A stretch of DNA of 64,000 bases from Micromonospora sediminimaris (lineage in GTDB: Bacteria; Actinomycetota; Actinomycetes; Mycobacteriales; Micromonosporaceae). Of this stretch, positions 34,521-43,161 are shown one piece after another. A program made the translations under genes and the position numbers. The notes beneath the pieces are model-generated. The model ran no database searches and was not told the origin of the DNA. It saw only the letters and a list, made by a program, of their open reading frames with translations. Location: the NCBI GenBank assembly GCA_900112325.1, contig FOLJ01000004.1, positions 124,001 through 188,000 on the forward strand, written 5' to 3'. Each line of letters begins with the position of its first letter. Positions within the stretch are counted from its first letter, which is position 1.

Positions 34521-35504
34521 GTGGCCTTGACCACGGCGCCCGACCCGACCCGACGCGGCACCGGATCCGTCCGGCCCGACGCCAACCGGCGCGGGACCGG
34601 ACGGATCCGGCACGGGGAAGGTCTGGCCGGATACGTCTTCCTGTCGCCCTGGCTCATCGGTCTGATGGGCATCACGGCGATACCCATGCTGTTGTCGCTC
34701 TACCTCAGCTTCACCAACTACGACATCCTGACGCCGTGGTCCGAGGTGGAGTGGGTCGGGCTGGCCAACTACGAACGGATGTTCACAAGCGATACCTCGT
34801 GGTGGCACTCGGTACGGGTCACGCTCAGCTTCGCCCTGATCGCCGTACCGCTGAAACTGGCCGCGGCGCTCGGGGTGGCTCTCCTGCTCAACCGGGCCTG
34901 GCGCGGCGTCGGCCTGTTCCGCGGCCTGTTCTACCTGCCGTCGCTGCTCGGCGGCAGTGTGGCCCTGGCCATCGTCTGGGTCAACATGTTCAACCGGGAC
35001 GGTGCGTTCAACTCGTTCCTCGCCCTCTTCGGCATTCAGGGCAAGCCCTGGGTGAACGACCCGGACTGGGCGCTTGAGACGTTGATGGTGCTGGCCATCT
35101 GGCAGTTCGGCGCACCGATGGTGATCTTCCTGGCCGGGCTCAAGCAGGTGCCCACGGAGCTGTACGAGGCCGCCGCGGTGGACGGTGCCGGCAAGTTCCG
35201 ACAGTTCGTCAACGTGACCCTGCCGATGCTCTCCCCGGTGATCTTCTTCAACCTGGTGCTGGAGACCATCAACGGGTTCCAGGGCTTCACCGCCGCGTTC
35301 GTGCTCAGCAACGGCACCGGCGGGCCGGTCGACTCGACCCTGATGTACACGCTCAACCTCTACATCACCGGCTTCACCAACCTGGAGATGGGCTACGCCT
35401 CCGCAATGGCCTGGGTGTTCCTGATCGCCATCGCGATCATCACGGTGATCTTCTTCAGCACCGGCCGGTTCTGGGTGCACTACTCCGACGGGGAGGATCG
35501 CTGA
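34521..35504 (+). CDS. ABC sugar transporter permease (MalF/UgpA-like)
   Basis: 327 residues, GTG start with GGAGAGGAG upstream. Six hydrophobic segments are visible, starting with YVFLSPWLIGLMGITAIPMLL. The EAA loop ELYEAAAVDGAGKFRQFVNV, which contacts the ATPase, is at about residues 213-232. It is a CUT1-type inner membrane permease that pairs with the next gene, with stop and start overlapping. No ATPase gene occurs in the operon. Confidence 0.88.
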   Translation: MALTTAPDPTRRGTGSVRPDANRRGTGRIRHGEGLAGYVFLSPWLIGLMGITAIPMLLSLYLSFTNYDILTPWSEVEWVGLANYERMFTSDTSWWHSVRVTLSFALIAVPLKLAAALGVALLLNRAWRGVGLFRGLFYLPSLLGGSVALAIVWVNMFNRDGAFNSFLALFGIQGKPWVNDPDWALETLMVLAIWQFGAPMVIFLAGLKQVPTELYEAAAVDGAGKFRQFVNVTLPMLSPVIFFNLVLETINGFQGFTAAFVLSNGTGGPVDSTLMYTLNLYITGFTNLEMGYASAMAWVFLIAIAIITVIFFSTGRFWVHYSDGEDR

Positions 35505-36388
35505 TGGTGGCCGATACCGTCGCCCCGACCGTGGCGACCCGTCCACAACGCCCACGCAGCCGTTCCTGGCTCCGGTTGGTCGTGCTGCTGGCCATCGTCG
35601 CGGTCGTGCTCTACCCGCTGTTCTGGATGATCGGCACCTCCGTCAAGTCGCAGGAGGAGATCGTCAACAACATCGGTCTGCTGCCCCGGAACTTCACCCC
35701 GGGCAACTACACCGACGGGTGGACCAACTTCGACGTCAGCTTCGCCCGCTTCTTTCTGAACAGCGCCATGGTCAGCCTGCTCACCCTGGTCGGCAACGCG
35801 GTGAGCTGCCTGCTGGCCGCGTACGCCTTCGCCCGGCTGAGGTTCCGGCTGCGGGGGCTGTGGTTCGCCGTCATGATCGGCACCCTGCTGCTACCGGGAC
35901 ACGTGCTGATCGTGCCGCAGTACATCCTCTTCCGCACCCTCGGCCTGGTCGGCGGGGAATGGCCCTACCTGCCGCTGCTGATCCCGCAGTTCCTGGCCAC
36001 GGAGGCGTTCTTCGTCTTCCTGATGGTGCAGTTCATGCGCGGCATCCCGCGCGAGCTGGACGAGGCGGCGCGGATCGACGGCGCGAACGCGTTCGGCATC
36101 TTCCGGCACGTGATCCTGCCGCTGAGCCGTCCGGCCCTGGTCACCACCGCGATCTTCTCGTTCATCTGGACCTGGAACGACTTCTTCCGGCAACTGGTCT
36201 TCCTGTCCGAGTTGAGCGACTACACCGTCCCGGTGGCGCTGACCCTGTTCATCGACTCCACCAGCCAGAGTGCCGTGGGGCCGATGTTCGCCATGGCGGT
36301 GCTGTCCCTGTTGCCGGTCTTCCTGTTCTTCGTCGCCTTCCAACGGATGCTCGTCGAGGGGATCAACACCAGTGGACTCAAGGGCTGA
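35504..36388 (+). CDS. ABC sugar transporter permease (MalG/UgpE-like)
   Basis: 294 residues, starting in the stop of the previous permease (TGATG). It opens with a typical MalG start LVVLLAIVAVVLYPLFWMIGTSVKS and carries the EAA loop ELDEAARIDGANAFGIFRHV at about residues 183-202. Six membrane segments are visible. It forms the second half of the transmembrane channel for the imported pectin fragment. The following DUF624 gene starts inside its 3' end. Confidence 0.88.
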   Translation: MVADTVAPTVATRPQRPRSRSWLRLVVLLAIVAVVLYPLFWMIGTSVKSQEEIVNNIGLLPRNFTPGNYTDGWTNFDVSFARFFLNSAMVSLLTLVGNAVSCLLAAYAFARLRFRLRGLWFAVMIGTLLLPGHVLIVPQYILFRTLGLVGGEWPYLPLLIPQFLATEAFFVFLMVQFMRGIPRELDEAARIDGANAFGIFRHVILPLSRPALVTTAIFSFIWTWNDFFRQLVFLSELSDYTVPVALTLFIDSTSQSAVGPMFAMAVLSLLPVFLFFVAFQRMLVEGINTSGLKG

Positions 36389-36995
36389 CGAGCGGGGCGA
36401 CCAGCGCCGCGACTGGCGCGACACCGTACGCGACGCTGCCGACCTGGCGTTGCTGGGTATCCTGACGGTGCTCGCCTCGGCACCGGTGCTGACCGCCGGC
36501 GCCGCCGTCGGCGCCGCCAGCGCGGCGCTGCACGACTGGCTCGACACGGGCAGTTGGCCGACCGCCCGCCGAACGATGTCGCGGTTCGGCCGGGGACTGC
36601 TGCCCGGCCTGCCCGTCACCCTGCTGGGACTGGGCGGCGTCGGGCTGCTCGTCACAAACCTGGTGGCGCTGGCCACCGGTCGGGTCCCGGGCGGGGCGGT
36701 GGGACTGGCTGTCACCAGCGTGGTGGCAGCGGCCCTGCTCGGCTACGCCGCCGCGATCGTGGTCGAGGTGGGGCGCACCGGTGGCACCGGGTGGCGGTCG
36801 GCGGTCACCAGGGCGGCCCGCGCCTGCCTCGACCACCCCGCGAACTGCGCCGCGCTGGCCGGGACCAGTCTGGTGGCCGTACTGGTCGGGGTGCTGGTCA
36901 CCCCGGTCGCGGTGCCGATCCTCGCCGGGTACGCGCTGGCCGCCGTGCACGCCGTCGCCCGTCGCCGGCCGGTCACCCAGGTGGAGCTGTCGTGA
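36372..36995 (+). CDS. DUF624 (YesL-like) membrane protein
   Basis: 207 residues from the GTG at 36372, inside the end of the permease gene. Upstream in-frame codons give Cys-rich non-protein sequence. Family hallmark LALLGILTVLASAPVLTAGAA at about residues 23-43 (slightly modified from the NxxFxxxSLPVVTIGPA pattern of DUF624), then further membrane segments near 75, 105 and 170. In Bacillus subtilis the related yesL sits beside rhamnogalacturonan uptake genes, so the context matches. The molecular role of the family is not known; an accessory role in uptake is likely. Confidence 0.75.
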   Translation: MDSRADERGDQRRDWRDTVRDAADLALLGILTVLASAPVLTAGAAVGAASAALHDWLDTGSWPTARRTMSRFGRGLLPGLPVTLLGLGGVGLLVTNLVALATGRVPGGAVGLAVTSVVAAALLGYAAAIVVEVGRTGGTGWRSAVTRAARACLDHPANCAALAGTSLVAVLVGVLVTPVAVPILAGYALAAVHAVARRRPVTQVELS

Positions 36996-37891
36996 ACGGG
37001 CGGGACGGAACCCTCGGCCGGACCACCGATGACGCCTCCGAGGGCCGCGCGGACCCGCACCTGCTGGTCGGCGGTGCGCCGGTGGCCCGTTACGTGCTCG
37101 CCCCGGACCTCGGCGCCGAACACGGGCCTCGGCCGTACCTGCACCCGGTGCGTACCCTGGCCGGCACCCCGGTCACCGACGCTCTGCCCGCCGACCACGT
37201 CTGGCACCTCGGCGCGTCGGTGGCGGTGCAGGACGTCGCCGGCACCAACCTCTGGGGCGGGCGCACCTACGTCCGCGACGTCGGATACACCTGGCGAGGC
37301 GACCACGGACGCATCGTCCACGTGGGCTGGGAGGAGCGGACGCCCGACCGGCTCGACCACCGGCTGCACTGGTGTGATCCGGCCGGTGACGTGCTGCTCT
37401 CCGAACGGCGCACCATCAGCGCCTCGGCCGTGTCCGGCCACCCGAGCGCCTGGCGACTCGACCTCGCCAGCACCCTCACCGCACCCGCCGAGCGGGACAT
37501 CGTGCTGGGCAGCCCGGCCACCAACGGGCGCCCCGGCGGCGCCGGTTACGGCGGGTTCTTCTGGCGGGCGGTGGCGACCGAACCGCCCGAGGTGTTCGCC
37601 GGTGAGCTGACCGGCGAGGAGGCGGTCAACGGCTGCGACCGACCGTGGGTGGCGCTGCGCGGGCAGGCCCCCGAGGGCGGGGCGTACACCCTCATCTTCA
37701 GCGGCCTCGGACCGGGGGACCGGTGGTTCGTCCGGACCACCATGTACCCGGGGGTGTGCGTGGCGTACGCCTTCGCGCGGACGCTGACCATCCCCGCCGG
37801 CACCAGCCGGCACGGCCGTCACCAGGTGATCGTGGTCGACGGCAGGCTCGACCCGGAAAGCGCTGCCGGGCTGGCCGCCGCGGGTGGTTGA
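36992..37891 (+). CDS. DUF6807 (PmoA-like) family protein
   Basis: 299 residues from the GTG overlapping the DUF624 stop (GTGA). Characteristic parts are RYVLAPDLGAEHGPRPYLHPV near residue 30, DHVWHLGASVAVQDV, and GYGGFFWRA followed by a VNGCDRPWVAL segment. The family has been called methane oxygenase PmoA in databases, a misnomer; members occur in polysaccharide utilisation and sugar-acid gene clusters. There is no signal peptide, so it is cytoplasmic. It closes the transporter operon, and the next gene is convergent 31 bases away. Confidence 0.7.
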   Translation: MNGRDGTLGRTTDDASEGRADPHLLVGGAPVARYVLAPDLGAEHGPRPYLHPVRTLAGTPVTDALPADHVWHLGASVAVQDVAGTNLWGGRTYVRDVGYTWRGDHGRIVHVGWEERTPDRLDHRLHWCDPAGDVLLSERRTISASAVSGHPSAWRLDLASTLTAPAERDIVLGSPATNGRPGGAGYGGFFWRAVATEPPEVFAGELTGEEAVNGCDRPWVALRGQAPEGGAYTLIFSGLGPGDRWFVRTTMYPGVCVAYAFARTLTIPAGTSRHGRHQVIVVDGRLDPESAAGLAAAGG

Positions 37892-37922
37892 ACCGGGTCC
37901 GGTCAACCCGACGCATGACCCG

Positions 37923-40532
37923 TCAGTCGGCACCGAGGCAGACGAACGCCGCCGCGGTGGCCCGCGCGGTGTCGTCGCCGCCTGCGGCGAACACCCGCTG
38001 GGCGCTGGCGAGCGCCTGCGCCGGCCGGGTACCGGCTCGCATCCGTCGGTGCAGGTCCACCATGAGAGCTGTGGTGGGCTCCGCCGGCACCGGTAGCACG
38101 GTGGCGATCAGGCACCGGGTACCCAGCGCCAGCAGCACCGCGGCGAAGCCCATGATCTCGTCGCCCGGGCGGACTCCGTGCAGCCCGGACTCGCAGGCGG
38201 AGAGCACCACACAGGACGGCGGACGGGTGAGCCGTTCCCACTCGTACGCGAACAGCGGCCCGTCCGCGAGTTCCAGGGTGGAGAACTGGGGGTTGTCCGC
38301 CCGGAACGCGCCGTGCGCCGCGATGTGCACCAGCGCGGCCCGATCCATCGCCGAGGTCAGCGCGGCGACGGTGGCGTCCGCCCCGGTCAACGTCCGGGCT
38401 GCCGGCAACACCCGGGCGAGCCGGACGACCTCGGCCCGCCCGGCCGGCAGGCGTGGACCGCTGGCCAGCACCGGTGCCCTGGTGCACCATTCGCGCTGCT
38501 CGGCGCTGAGCCAGACGGTGGCCGACGGGGCGACGGTGACGGCCCGGCCGGCGCAGGTGGCCAACCCGGCCCAGGCGACGCCGTGCAGCGGGCCGACCGG
38601 GACGATCACCAGCGGACGGTCGGCCACCTGCCGCCGTATCGGGTCGAAGAGTTGACTGTCGAGCGCCGCGGCGGCGTGTTCGGCGCCGGCTCGCGCGGCG
38701 GCCGAGTCCCCGCCGACGATCTGCCGGCGTAGCCCGAACCGGTGCCAGTGCGCCAGCTGGGCCGCCTGGTCGAGTGGACCCAGGTCGTGCAGGCTGGCGC
38801 GGCCGTCGCGGAGCAGCACCGCCCGAAGCCGGTCGCCGTGGGCCACGAGTTCGACCAGGACGCGGGGGCCGAGTCGGTCGGCCAGGCGCCGGACACCCGG
38901 TGGTGCCACCACCTGAGTACCGCCCGGCGCCCGCCGGGCCAGGTCCCGGATGCGCTGTTCGAGCCGGGTCTGCCGCTCGCGCAAACTGTGCACGGTCCGT
39001 CCGGCCAGCACCGCCTCCTCCAGCAGGCCGCTGACCAGTCGAAGTTCGGCGAGGGCAGCGACCAGGTCGGGATCATCGGGCGGCAGCGCCGGGCGCATCC
39101 GTAGCCCGTTGGCGCGCCACCGTTCGGCCCAGGCCAGCACCTGGCCCGGTGCGCCGGCCCGGACCGCGATGTCCAGTCCTTCGGCCGCCAGCTCCTGCCC
39201 GTACACCCCGCTGTGCGCGCGTAGCTCGGTGGCGCCCAGCGAGGTGCGGTGCCGGTCGAGCACGGCCAGGCCGCGCCGCAGTGCGCGGGCCGCACCGGCC
39301 TCGTCACCGCCGAGCCGACGCGACAACGCCAGGGCGTACCAACCTCGGGCACGTCGCGGGGCGGTGCCGCGACCGCGGCTACGGGCGGCCTGTGCGAACA
39401 GCGCCGTCGCACGTCCGGTCCGGCCCAACTCCGTCGCCAGCAGTCCGGCGTCGACGCGGGTGGTGAGGGCGGGATCCGGCCAGCCGGTGGCGTCGAGCTG
39501 GTCGGCAGTGCGCGCCATCGCCCGCAGCAGCGCGGCCGACCGCGTGCCCCGGCGAAACTCGGCGCGTAGCTCGACGTGCCGGGCGAAGGCTGCCCAGGTA
39601 CGGCGGCCCTGGCGACGGAACCGGTTGCGTGCCGCCGCGGCGGACCCGGTAGCGGTGTCCAGGTCACCGGCGAGCAGCGCGGCCCGAGCCTGGGCCAGCA
39701 GCGCTTCGGCGAGATCGGAGGCCATTCCCCGACTGCGCAACTCCCGGATGGCGGTGGCGGCGACCTGCACCGCCTCGTCGACAAGCGGCACCGACAGCAG
39801 CAGCTCGAAGCGGTCGAGCAGCAGCGCCGGCCGGGGCACGGCCAGCCGCTGGTACTCCTCGCCGACGGCGGCGAAACAGCGCAGTGCGGCGGCGACGTCA
39901 CCGCGCAGCCCGGCGGCGATCCCACCGTTCCAGCGGGCGTCGGCCGCCGCCAGGTCAAGGCCGAGGCCGTGGAACACCGCCGCCGCCCGGTCCAGATCGT
40001 CGGTGCCGTCGGCGGTGCCCCGGTGGGCGTTGAGCAGTCCGCGGTTGTTGCGAGCCCGTGCCTCCAGGAGGCGGTCACCCTCGCGCTGGGCGATGTCGAT
40101 CGCCTGGCCGTAGTCGCGGACCGCGTCGTCGTACAGCCCCCGGTAGTGCAGCACCACGCCCCGCTGCATTCGGGCGCGTCCGGCATCGGCGCCGGTCAGC
40201 TCGGGCAGCGCGGCGGTCACCTCGCGCAGCGCCGCCGCGGTACGGCCGGCGTTGGCCAGTACGTAGCCGAGGCTCATCCGGGCCAGCGCCTCGGTGCGGG
40301 CGGAGCCGGCGCTGCGGACCGCCCGGCGCAGGTGGCGAAGCGCACCGGACAAATCGTTTAGTTCCCGCAGGGCCAGACCGATGGCCCGCTCGGCGGTGGC
40401 GCGCTCGTCGCGATCGGCGGGAATCCCGGTGAGGACCCCGGTGGCGATCGTGATCGCCTCGCGCGGACAGCGTTGGACGAGGTCGAGAGCCGCCTGGGCG
40501 GTTCCGGCACCGCTACCGGTGCGGTCAGGCAT
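37923..40532 (-). CDS. TPR-CHAT protease-like protein
   Basis: 869 residues from the ATG at 40532 (in-frame ATGs at 40550 and 40556 are also possible; none has a clear ribosome binding site). The first 450 residues are TPR-like helix pairs (ARMSLGYVLANAGRTAAALR, RNNRGLLNAHRG). A short coiled region leads to a CHAT domain from about residue 570. The caspase-type dyad is His740 in HIAAHGAF and Cys780 in VVLSACESG, both intact. CHAT proteins are caspase-superfamily proteases whose TPR part senses or recruits partners. It diverges from a subtilase/sigma factor operon, which suggests a common signalling module. Confidence 0.88.
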   Translation of the reverse strand: MPDRTGSGAGTAQAALDLVQRCPREAITIATGVLTGIPADRDERATAERAIGLALRELNDLSGALRHLRRAVRSAGSARTEALARMSLGYVLANAGRTAAALREVTAALPELTGADAGRARMQRGVVLHYRGLYDDAVRDYGQAIDIAQREGDRLLEARARNNRGLLNAHRGTADGTDDLDRAAAVFHGLGLDLAAADARWNGGIAAGLRGDVAAALRCFAAVGEEYQRLAVPRPALLLDRFELLLSVPLVDEAVQVAATAIRELRSRGMASDLAEALLAQARAALLAGDLDTATGSAAAARNRFRRQGRRTWAAFARHVELRAEFRRGTRSAALLRAMARTADQLDATGWPDPALTTRVDAGLLATELGRTGRATALFAQAARSRGRGTAPRRARGWYALALSRRLGGDEAGAARALRRGLAVLDRHRTSLGATELRAHSGVYGQELAAEGLDIAVRAGAPGQVLAWAERWRANGLRMRPALPPDDPDLVAALAELRLVSGLLEEAVLAGRTVHSLRERQTRLEQRIRDLARRAPGGTQVVAPPGVRRLADRLGPRVLVELVAHGDRLRAVLLRDGRASLHDLGPLDQAAQLAHWHRFGLRRQIVGGDSAAARAGAEHAAAALDSQLFDPIRRQVADRPLVIVPVGPLHGVAWAGLATCAGRAVTVAPSATVWLSAEQREWCTRAPVLASGPRLPAGRAEVVRLARVLPAARTLTGADATVAALTSAMDRAALVHIAAHGAFRADNPQFSTLELADGPLFAYEWERLTRPPSCVVLSACESGLHGVRPGDEIMGFAAVLLALGTRCLIATVLPVPAEPTTALMVDLHRRMRAGTRPAQALASAQRVFAAGGDDTARATAAAFVCLGAD

Positions 40533-40711
40533 GGTCAGAGAATTCAGCATCCACACTCGTCCGTCAACGCCGACGAATGGCGCTACGGAAGGCCGTTACG
40601 GGCGATCACCTCATTGACTTGCAACGATTGATTGGAAGAATTGGTGAGGTTCGCGGGGGTCGCGCGCCCGCCACCGGTGGGCGTGCCGCCCCCCGCACAG
40701 TTGGAGGATCC

Positions 40712-42022
40712 GTGCGTCCTGACCGCGCCACCCTCACCGGCCGACCGTCGCGTCGGCGACTGCTCGCGGCATCCGCCCTGGCCGCGGCGGCGTTACCGTT
40801 CGGCGCAGGGTCACGTCCGACCTACGCGCGTACCCAGCACGACCGTGCTGACGACGAGGCGTACCAGCTCGCGTTCGAGGAGGCGCTGACCGCCGATCCC
40901 GACGTGCGGCGGTACCTCGCCGCCGGCCGGCACTTCCTCTACCGGCCCCGGCAGTTGCTTGCCGCCACCGCCGACGCCCAGCGGGTCGCGGCCTGGCTGA
41001 GGGCCCGCGGCCACGCGGTGACGATCGCGGACAGCTTCGCGGGAGTCACCCGGTTGCGGTTCGTCGCCGAGACCGATGTTCCCTCAATCGTGACGAGGCT
41101 GCGTGACCCACGACAGTGGCCCGGGCAACCGGCACCCCGGGTCCAACCGCACCATGTGCTGGTCGGCCTGGGCAACATCATGGGCAACCCGGGTACGCCG
41201 CCTCGGGAGGCCGCCGAGCTCGCACCGCCCGACCCGAGCCGGCTCGGCGAGGGAGCGGGGGTGACGGTGGGTATCTGCGACACCGGTATCTGGCGGAAGG
41301 CCGGCGACTACCACCCGTCCTGGCTGGGCGGTGGGTATCTCCCGGAGCCGGACGACGAGGACCCGCTCTACCTGTACGCCGACGTGCTCGCCGTGCAGGG
41401 CGGTCACGGCACGTTCGTCGCCGGGGTGGTGCGGCAGGCCGCGCCGGGCGTACACGTCGACCCGGAGGCGGCACTGGCGCCGACCGGGATCGGCGACGAG
41501 GCCATGGTGGTGGCGGCCATGGGACGGCTGACGCCCGAGGTGTCGGTGGTGAACCTCTCGCTGGGCGGCTTCACCCTCGACGACCAGCCCTCGATGCCAC
41601 TTGCCAACGCCGTGGCCGGATTGCCGCCGAGCACCGCGGTGGTGGCGGCTGCCGGTAACGCCGGCACCGACCGACCGGTCTGGCCGGCCGCGCTGGACCG
41701 CGTCGTGGGAGTGGCCGCGCTCGCCCCGGGTCCTGCCGGCCTGGTGCCGGCGGAAGACAGCGGATTCGGGTCGTGGGTGGACGCCTGTGCCGTCGGCCGC
41801 CGGGACAGCACCTACGTCGCGGGTCGACTGCCGCTGCCCGATCGTCCGACCCGGGTGTTCCAGGGCTTCGCGACGTGGGCCGGCACCTCGTTCGCGGCTG
41901 CCCACGTCTCCGGTCGGCTCGCCGCCCTGATGACCGCCGGTGACCTGAGCGCCGACGAGGCCCGGCTGGCGTTGCTGGCGACACCGTCCTGGCACCCCGA
42001 CTACGGCGTGTTCGTCGAATGA
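40712..42022 (+). CDS. Tat-exported subtilisin-like S8 serine peptidase
   Basis: 436 residues from the GTG at 40712, with GGAGG 6 bases upstream. SRRRLLAASALAAAALPF at the N-terminus is a twin-arginine-like signal. The catalytic triad is intact: Asp190 in VGICDTGI, His232 in GGHGTFVAG and Ser393 in WAGTSFAAAHVSG; the oxyanion Asn region is AAAGNAGTDR. About 150 residues before the Asp form a propeptide-like part. The gene precedes the sigma factor gene by 16 bases and diverges from the TPR-CHAT gene, so two unrelated proteases flank one promoter region. Confidence 0.85.
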   Translation: MRPDRATLTGRPSRRRLLAASALAAAALPFGAGSRPTYARTQHDRADDEAYQLAFEEALTADPDVRRYLAAGRHFLYRPRQLLAATADAQRVAAWLRARGHAVTIADSFAGVTRLRFVAETDVPSIVTRLRDPRQWPGQPAPRVQPHHVLVGLGNIMGNPGTPPREAAELAPPDPSRLGEGAGVTVGICDTGIWRKAGDYHPSWLGGGYLPEPDDEDPLYLYADVLAVQGGHGTFVAGVVRQAAPGVHVDPEAALAPTGIGDEAMVVAAMGRLTPEVSVVNLSLGGFTLDDQPSMPLANAVAGLPPSTAVVAAAGNAGTDRPVWPAALDRVVGVAALAPGPAGLVPAEDSGFGSWVDACAVGRRDSTYVAGRLPLPDRPTRVFQGFATWAGTSFAAAHVSGRLAALMTAGDLSADEARLALLATPSWHPDYGVFVE

Positions 42023-42038
42023 GTTCCCGGGACACGTT

Positions 42039-42665
42039 GTGGTGACCGAGCGCGGTGCCGCGGTTCTGGTGGCCGCCGCAGCCGACGGTGACGAGTCGGC
42101 CTGGACCGAGCTGGTTCGCCGCTACACCCCGCTCGTCTACGCGGTGATCCGCGGCCACGACCTGGCTGGGGCCGAGGCCGCGGATGTCAACCAGACCGTC
42201 TGGCTGCGGCTCGTGGAACATCTGGATCAGGTGCGCAGACCGGAGGCGCTGGCCGGCTGGCTGGCCGTCACCACCCGGCGGGAGTGCTACCGGATGTCCC
42301 GCCTCGGCCGGCGGACCCAACCCGTCGACCCGTCCGGTGGCGCCCTCGACGCGTACCACGGCACGTCGCCGGCAGCGGACGAGGACCTGCTGCGTGCCGA
42401 GCGGCGGCGGGCCCTGCGGGAGGGCTTCGCCCAGCTTCCACCCCGCTGCCAGCAGGTGCTCTCGATGCTCACGGCCGATCCGCCGCTGAGCTATCGGGAG
42501 ACCGCCGAGCGGTTGGGCGTACCGGTCGGCAGCATCGGGCCGACCCAGGCGCGTTGCCTGCGTCGGCTTCGTGCCTGTGCCGCGCTCGCGCCGTACGTTG
42601 GTGCTCACCCGGGGGACGGGACGAAGGGGGGTGAGCGTGATGGAGCAGTGGCCGCCGGCCGATGA
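42039..42665 (+). CDS. ECF-like sigma-70 family RNA polymerase sigma factor
   Basis: 208 residues; GTG codons at 42039 and 42042 are both possible starts. Region 2 is at about residues 22-92 (AWTELVRRYTPLVYAVIRG, ADVNQTVWLRL, LAGWLAVTTRRECYRM). Region 4 is at about 128-185 (LPPRCQQVLSMLTAD, LSYRETAERLGVPVGSIGPTQARCLRRLR), which recognises the -35 box. Region 3 is absent, as in extracytoplasmic function sigma factors. Its 3' end overlaps the next small gene. No membrane anti-sigma factor is encoded, so control is by another route, perhaps its small neighbour. Confidence 0.9.
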   Translation: MVTERGAAVLVAAAADGDESAWTELVRRYTPLVYAVIRGHDLAGAEAADVNQTVWLRLVEHLDQVRRPEALAGWLAVTTRRECYRMSRLGRRTQPVDPSGGALDAYHGTSPAADEDLLRAERRRALREGFAQLPPRCQQVLSMLTADPPLSYRETAERLGVPVGSIGPTQARCLRRLRACAALAPYVGAHPGDGTKGGERDGAVAAGR

Positions 42666-43101
42666 CGCCGCGCTCGGCGCGGAGCTGCGCGCGGCGCTCG
42701 GCGACGCGGGCGAGGTCCCCGAGGAGCACCTCCGGGCGGCCCGGGCGGCCTTCGCCTGGCGTACGGTGGGCGCCCAGCCCACCGTCGCCGAGCTGGTCTT
42801 CGACTCGGCCTGTGAGCCGGGCGCGGTGGCCACCCGGTCGGCCGGCTCCACGCGGAACCTGTCCTTCCGGGGCGGCCCGATCGTGGTGGAGATCGAGATC
42901 GGCGGTACGGGAATCGTCGGGCAGCTCAGTCCGGTCGACGGCGGCCGGGTCAGTGCCCGGACCGCGAACGGCACCTACGAGGAGACCTCTGTCGACGCCG
43001 TGGGTCTCTTCTCGCTCGGTCTCCCACCGCCGGGCCCGGTCCAACTGCACGCCCGCTCCGGCGGGTTCAGCGTGGTGACCGACTGGGTCTGCCTGCGCTG
43101 A
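42640..43101 (+). CDS. Small protein overlapping the sigma factor gene (possible regulator or substrate)
   Basis: 153 residues from the ATG at 42640, 9 bases after an AAGGGGGG tract and inside the 3' end of the sigma gene. Overlap in a different frame by 26 bases implies coupled translation. The first 50 residues are helical and acidic (LGAELRAALGDAGEVPEEHLRAARAAFAW). The rest is beta-rich (IVVEIEIGGTGIVGQL, ending VVTDWVCLR), resembling a carboxypeptidase regulatory-like fold. There is no signal or membrane segment. Position suggests a cytosolic anti-sigma factor or a cleavage target of the nearby proteases; this is unproven. Confidence 0.6.
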   Translation: MEQWPPADDAALGAELRAALGDAGEVPEEHLRAARAAFAWRTVGAQPTVAELVFDSACEPGAVATRSAGSTRNLSFRGGPIVVEIEIGGTGIVGQLSPVDGGRVSARTANGTYEETSVDAVGLFSLGLPPPGPVQLHARSGGFSVVTDWVCLR

Positions 43102-43103
43102 CA

Positions 43104-43144
43104 CCGCGGGGATCGAAAACCGGGACGGTTCCCGACCCCCGCGG
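43104..43144. terminator. Bidirectional terminator between convergent genes
   Basis: 18-base inverted repeat around a 5-base loop (arms begin CCGCGGGG and end CCCCGCGG). Transcribed from the minus strand all 18 pairs form if G-U is allowed; from the plus strand three A-C mismatches occur. It lies between the small gene (plus) and the secreted protein gene (minus). Confidence 0.65.
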
Positions 43145-43161
43145 CACACGGCGTTGGAGGA

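Noticed and set aside
32994..35555. Very long antisense open frame across the binding protein and permease genes
   Set aside because: It spans gene borders, is rich in Gly, Arg, Val and Asp, and has no recognisable domain; the plus-strand genes are well supported.
40577..40711. Upstream in-frame ATG start for the S8 peptidase
   Set aside because: It lacks a ribosome binding site, lies in the promoter region shared with the CHAT gene, and would bury the Tat-like signal; the GTG at 40712 has GGAGG.
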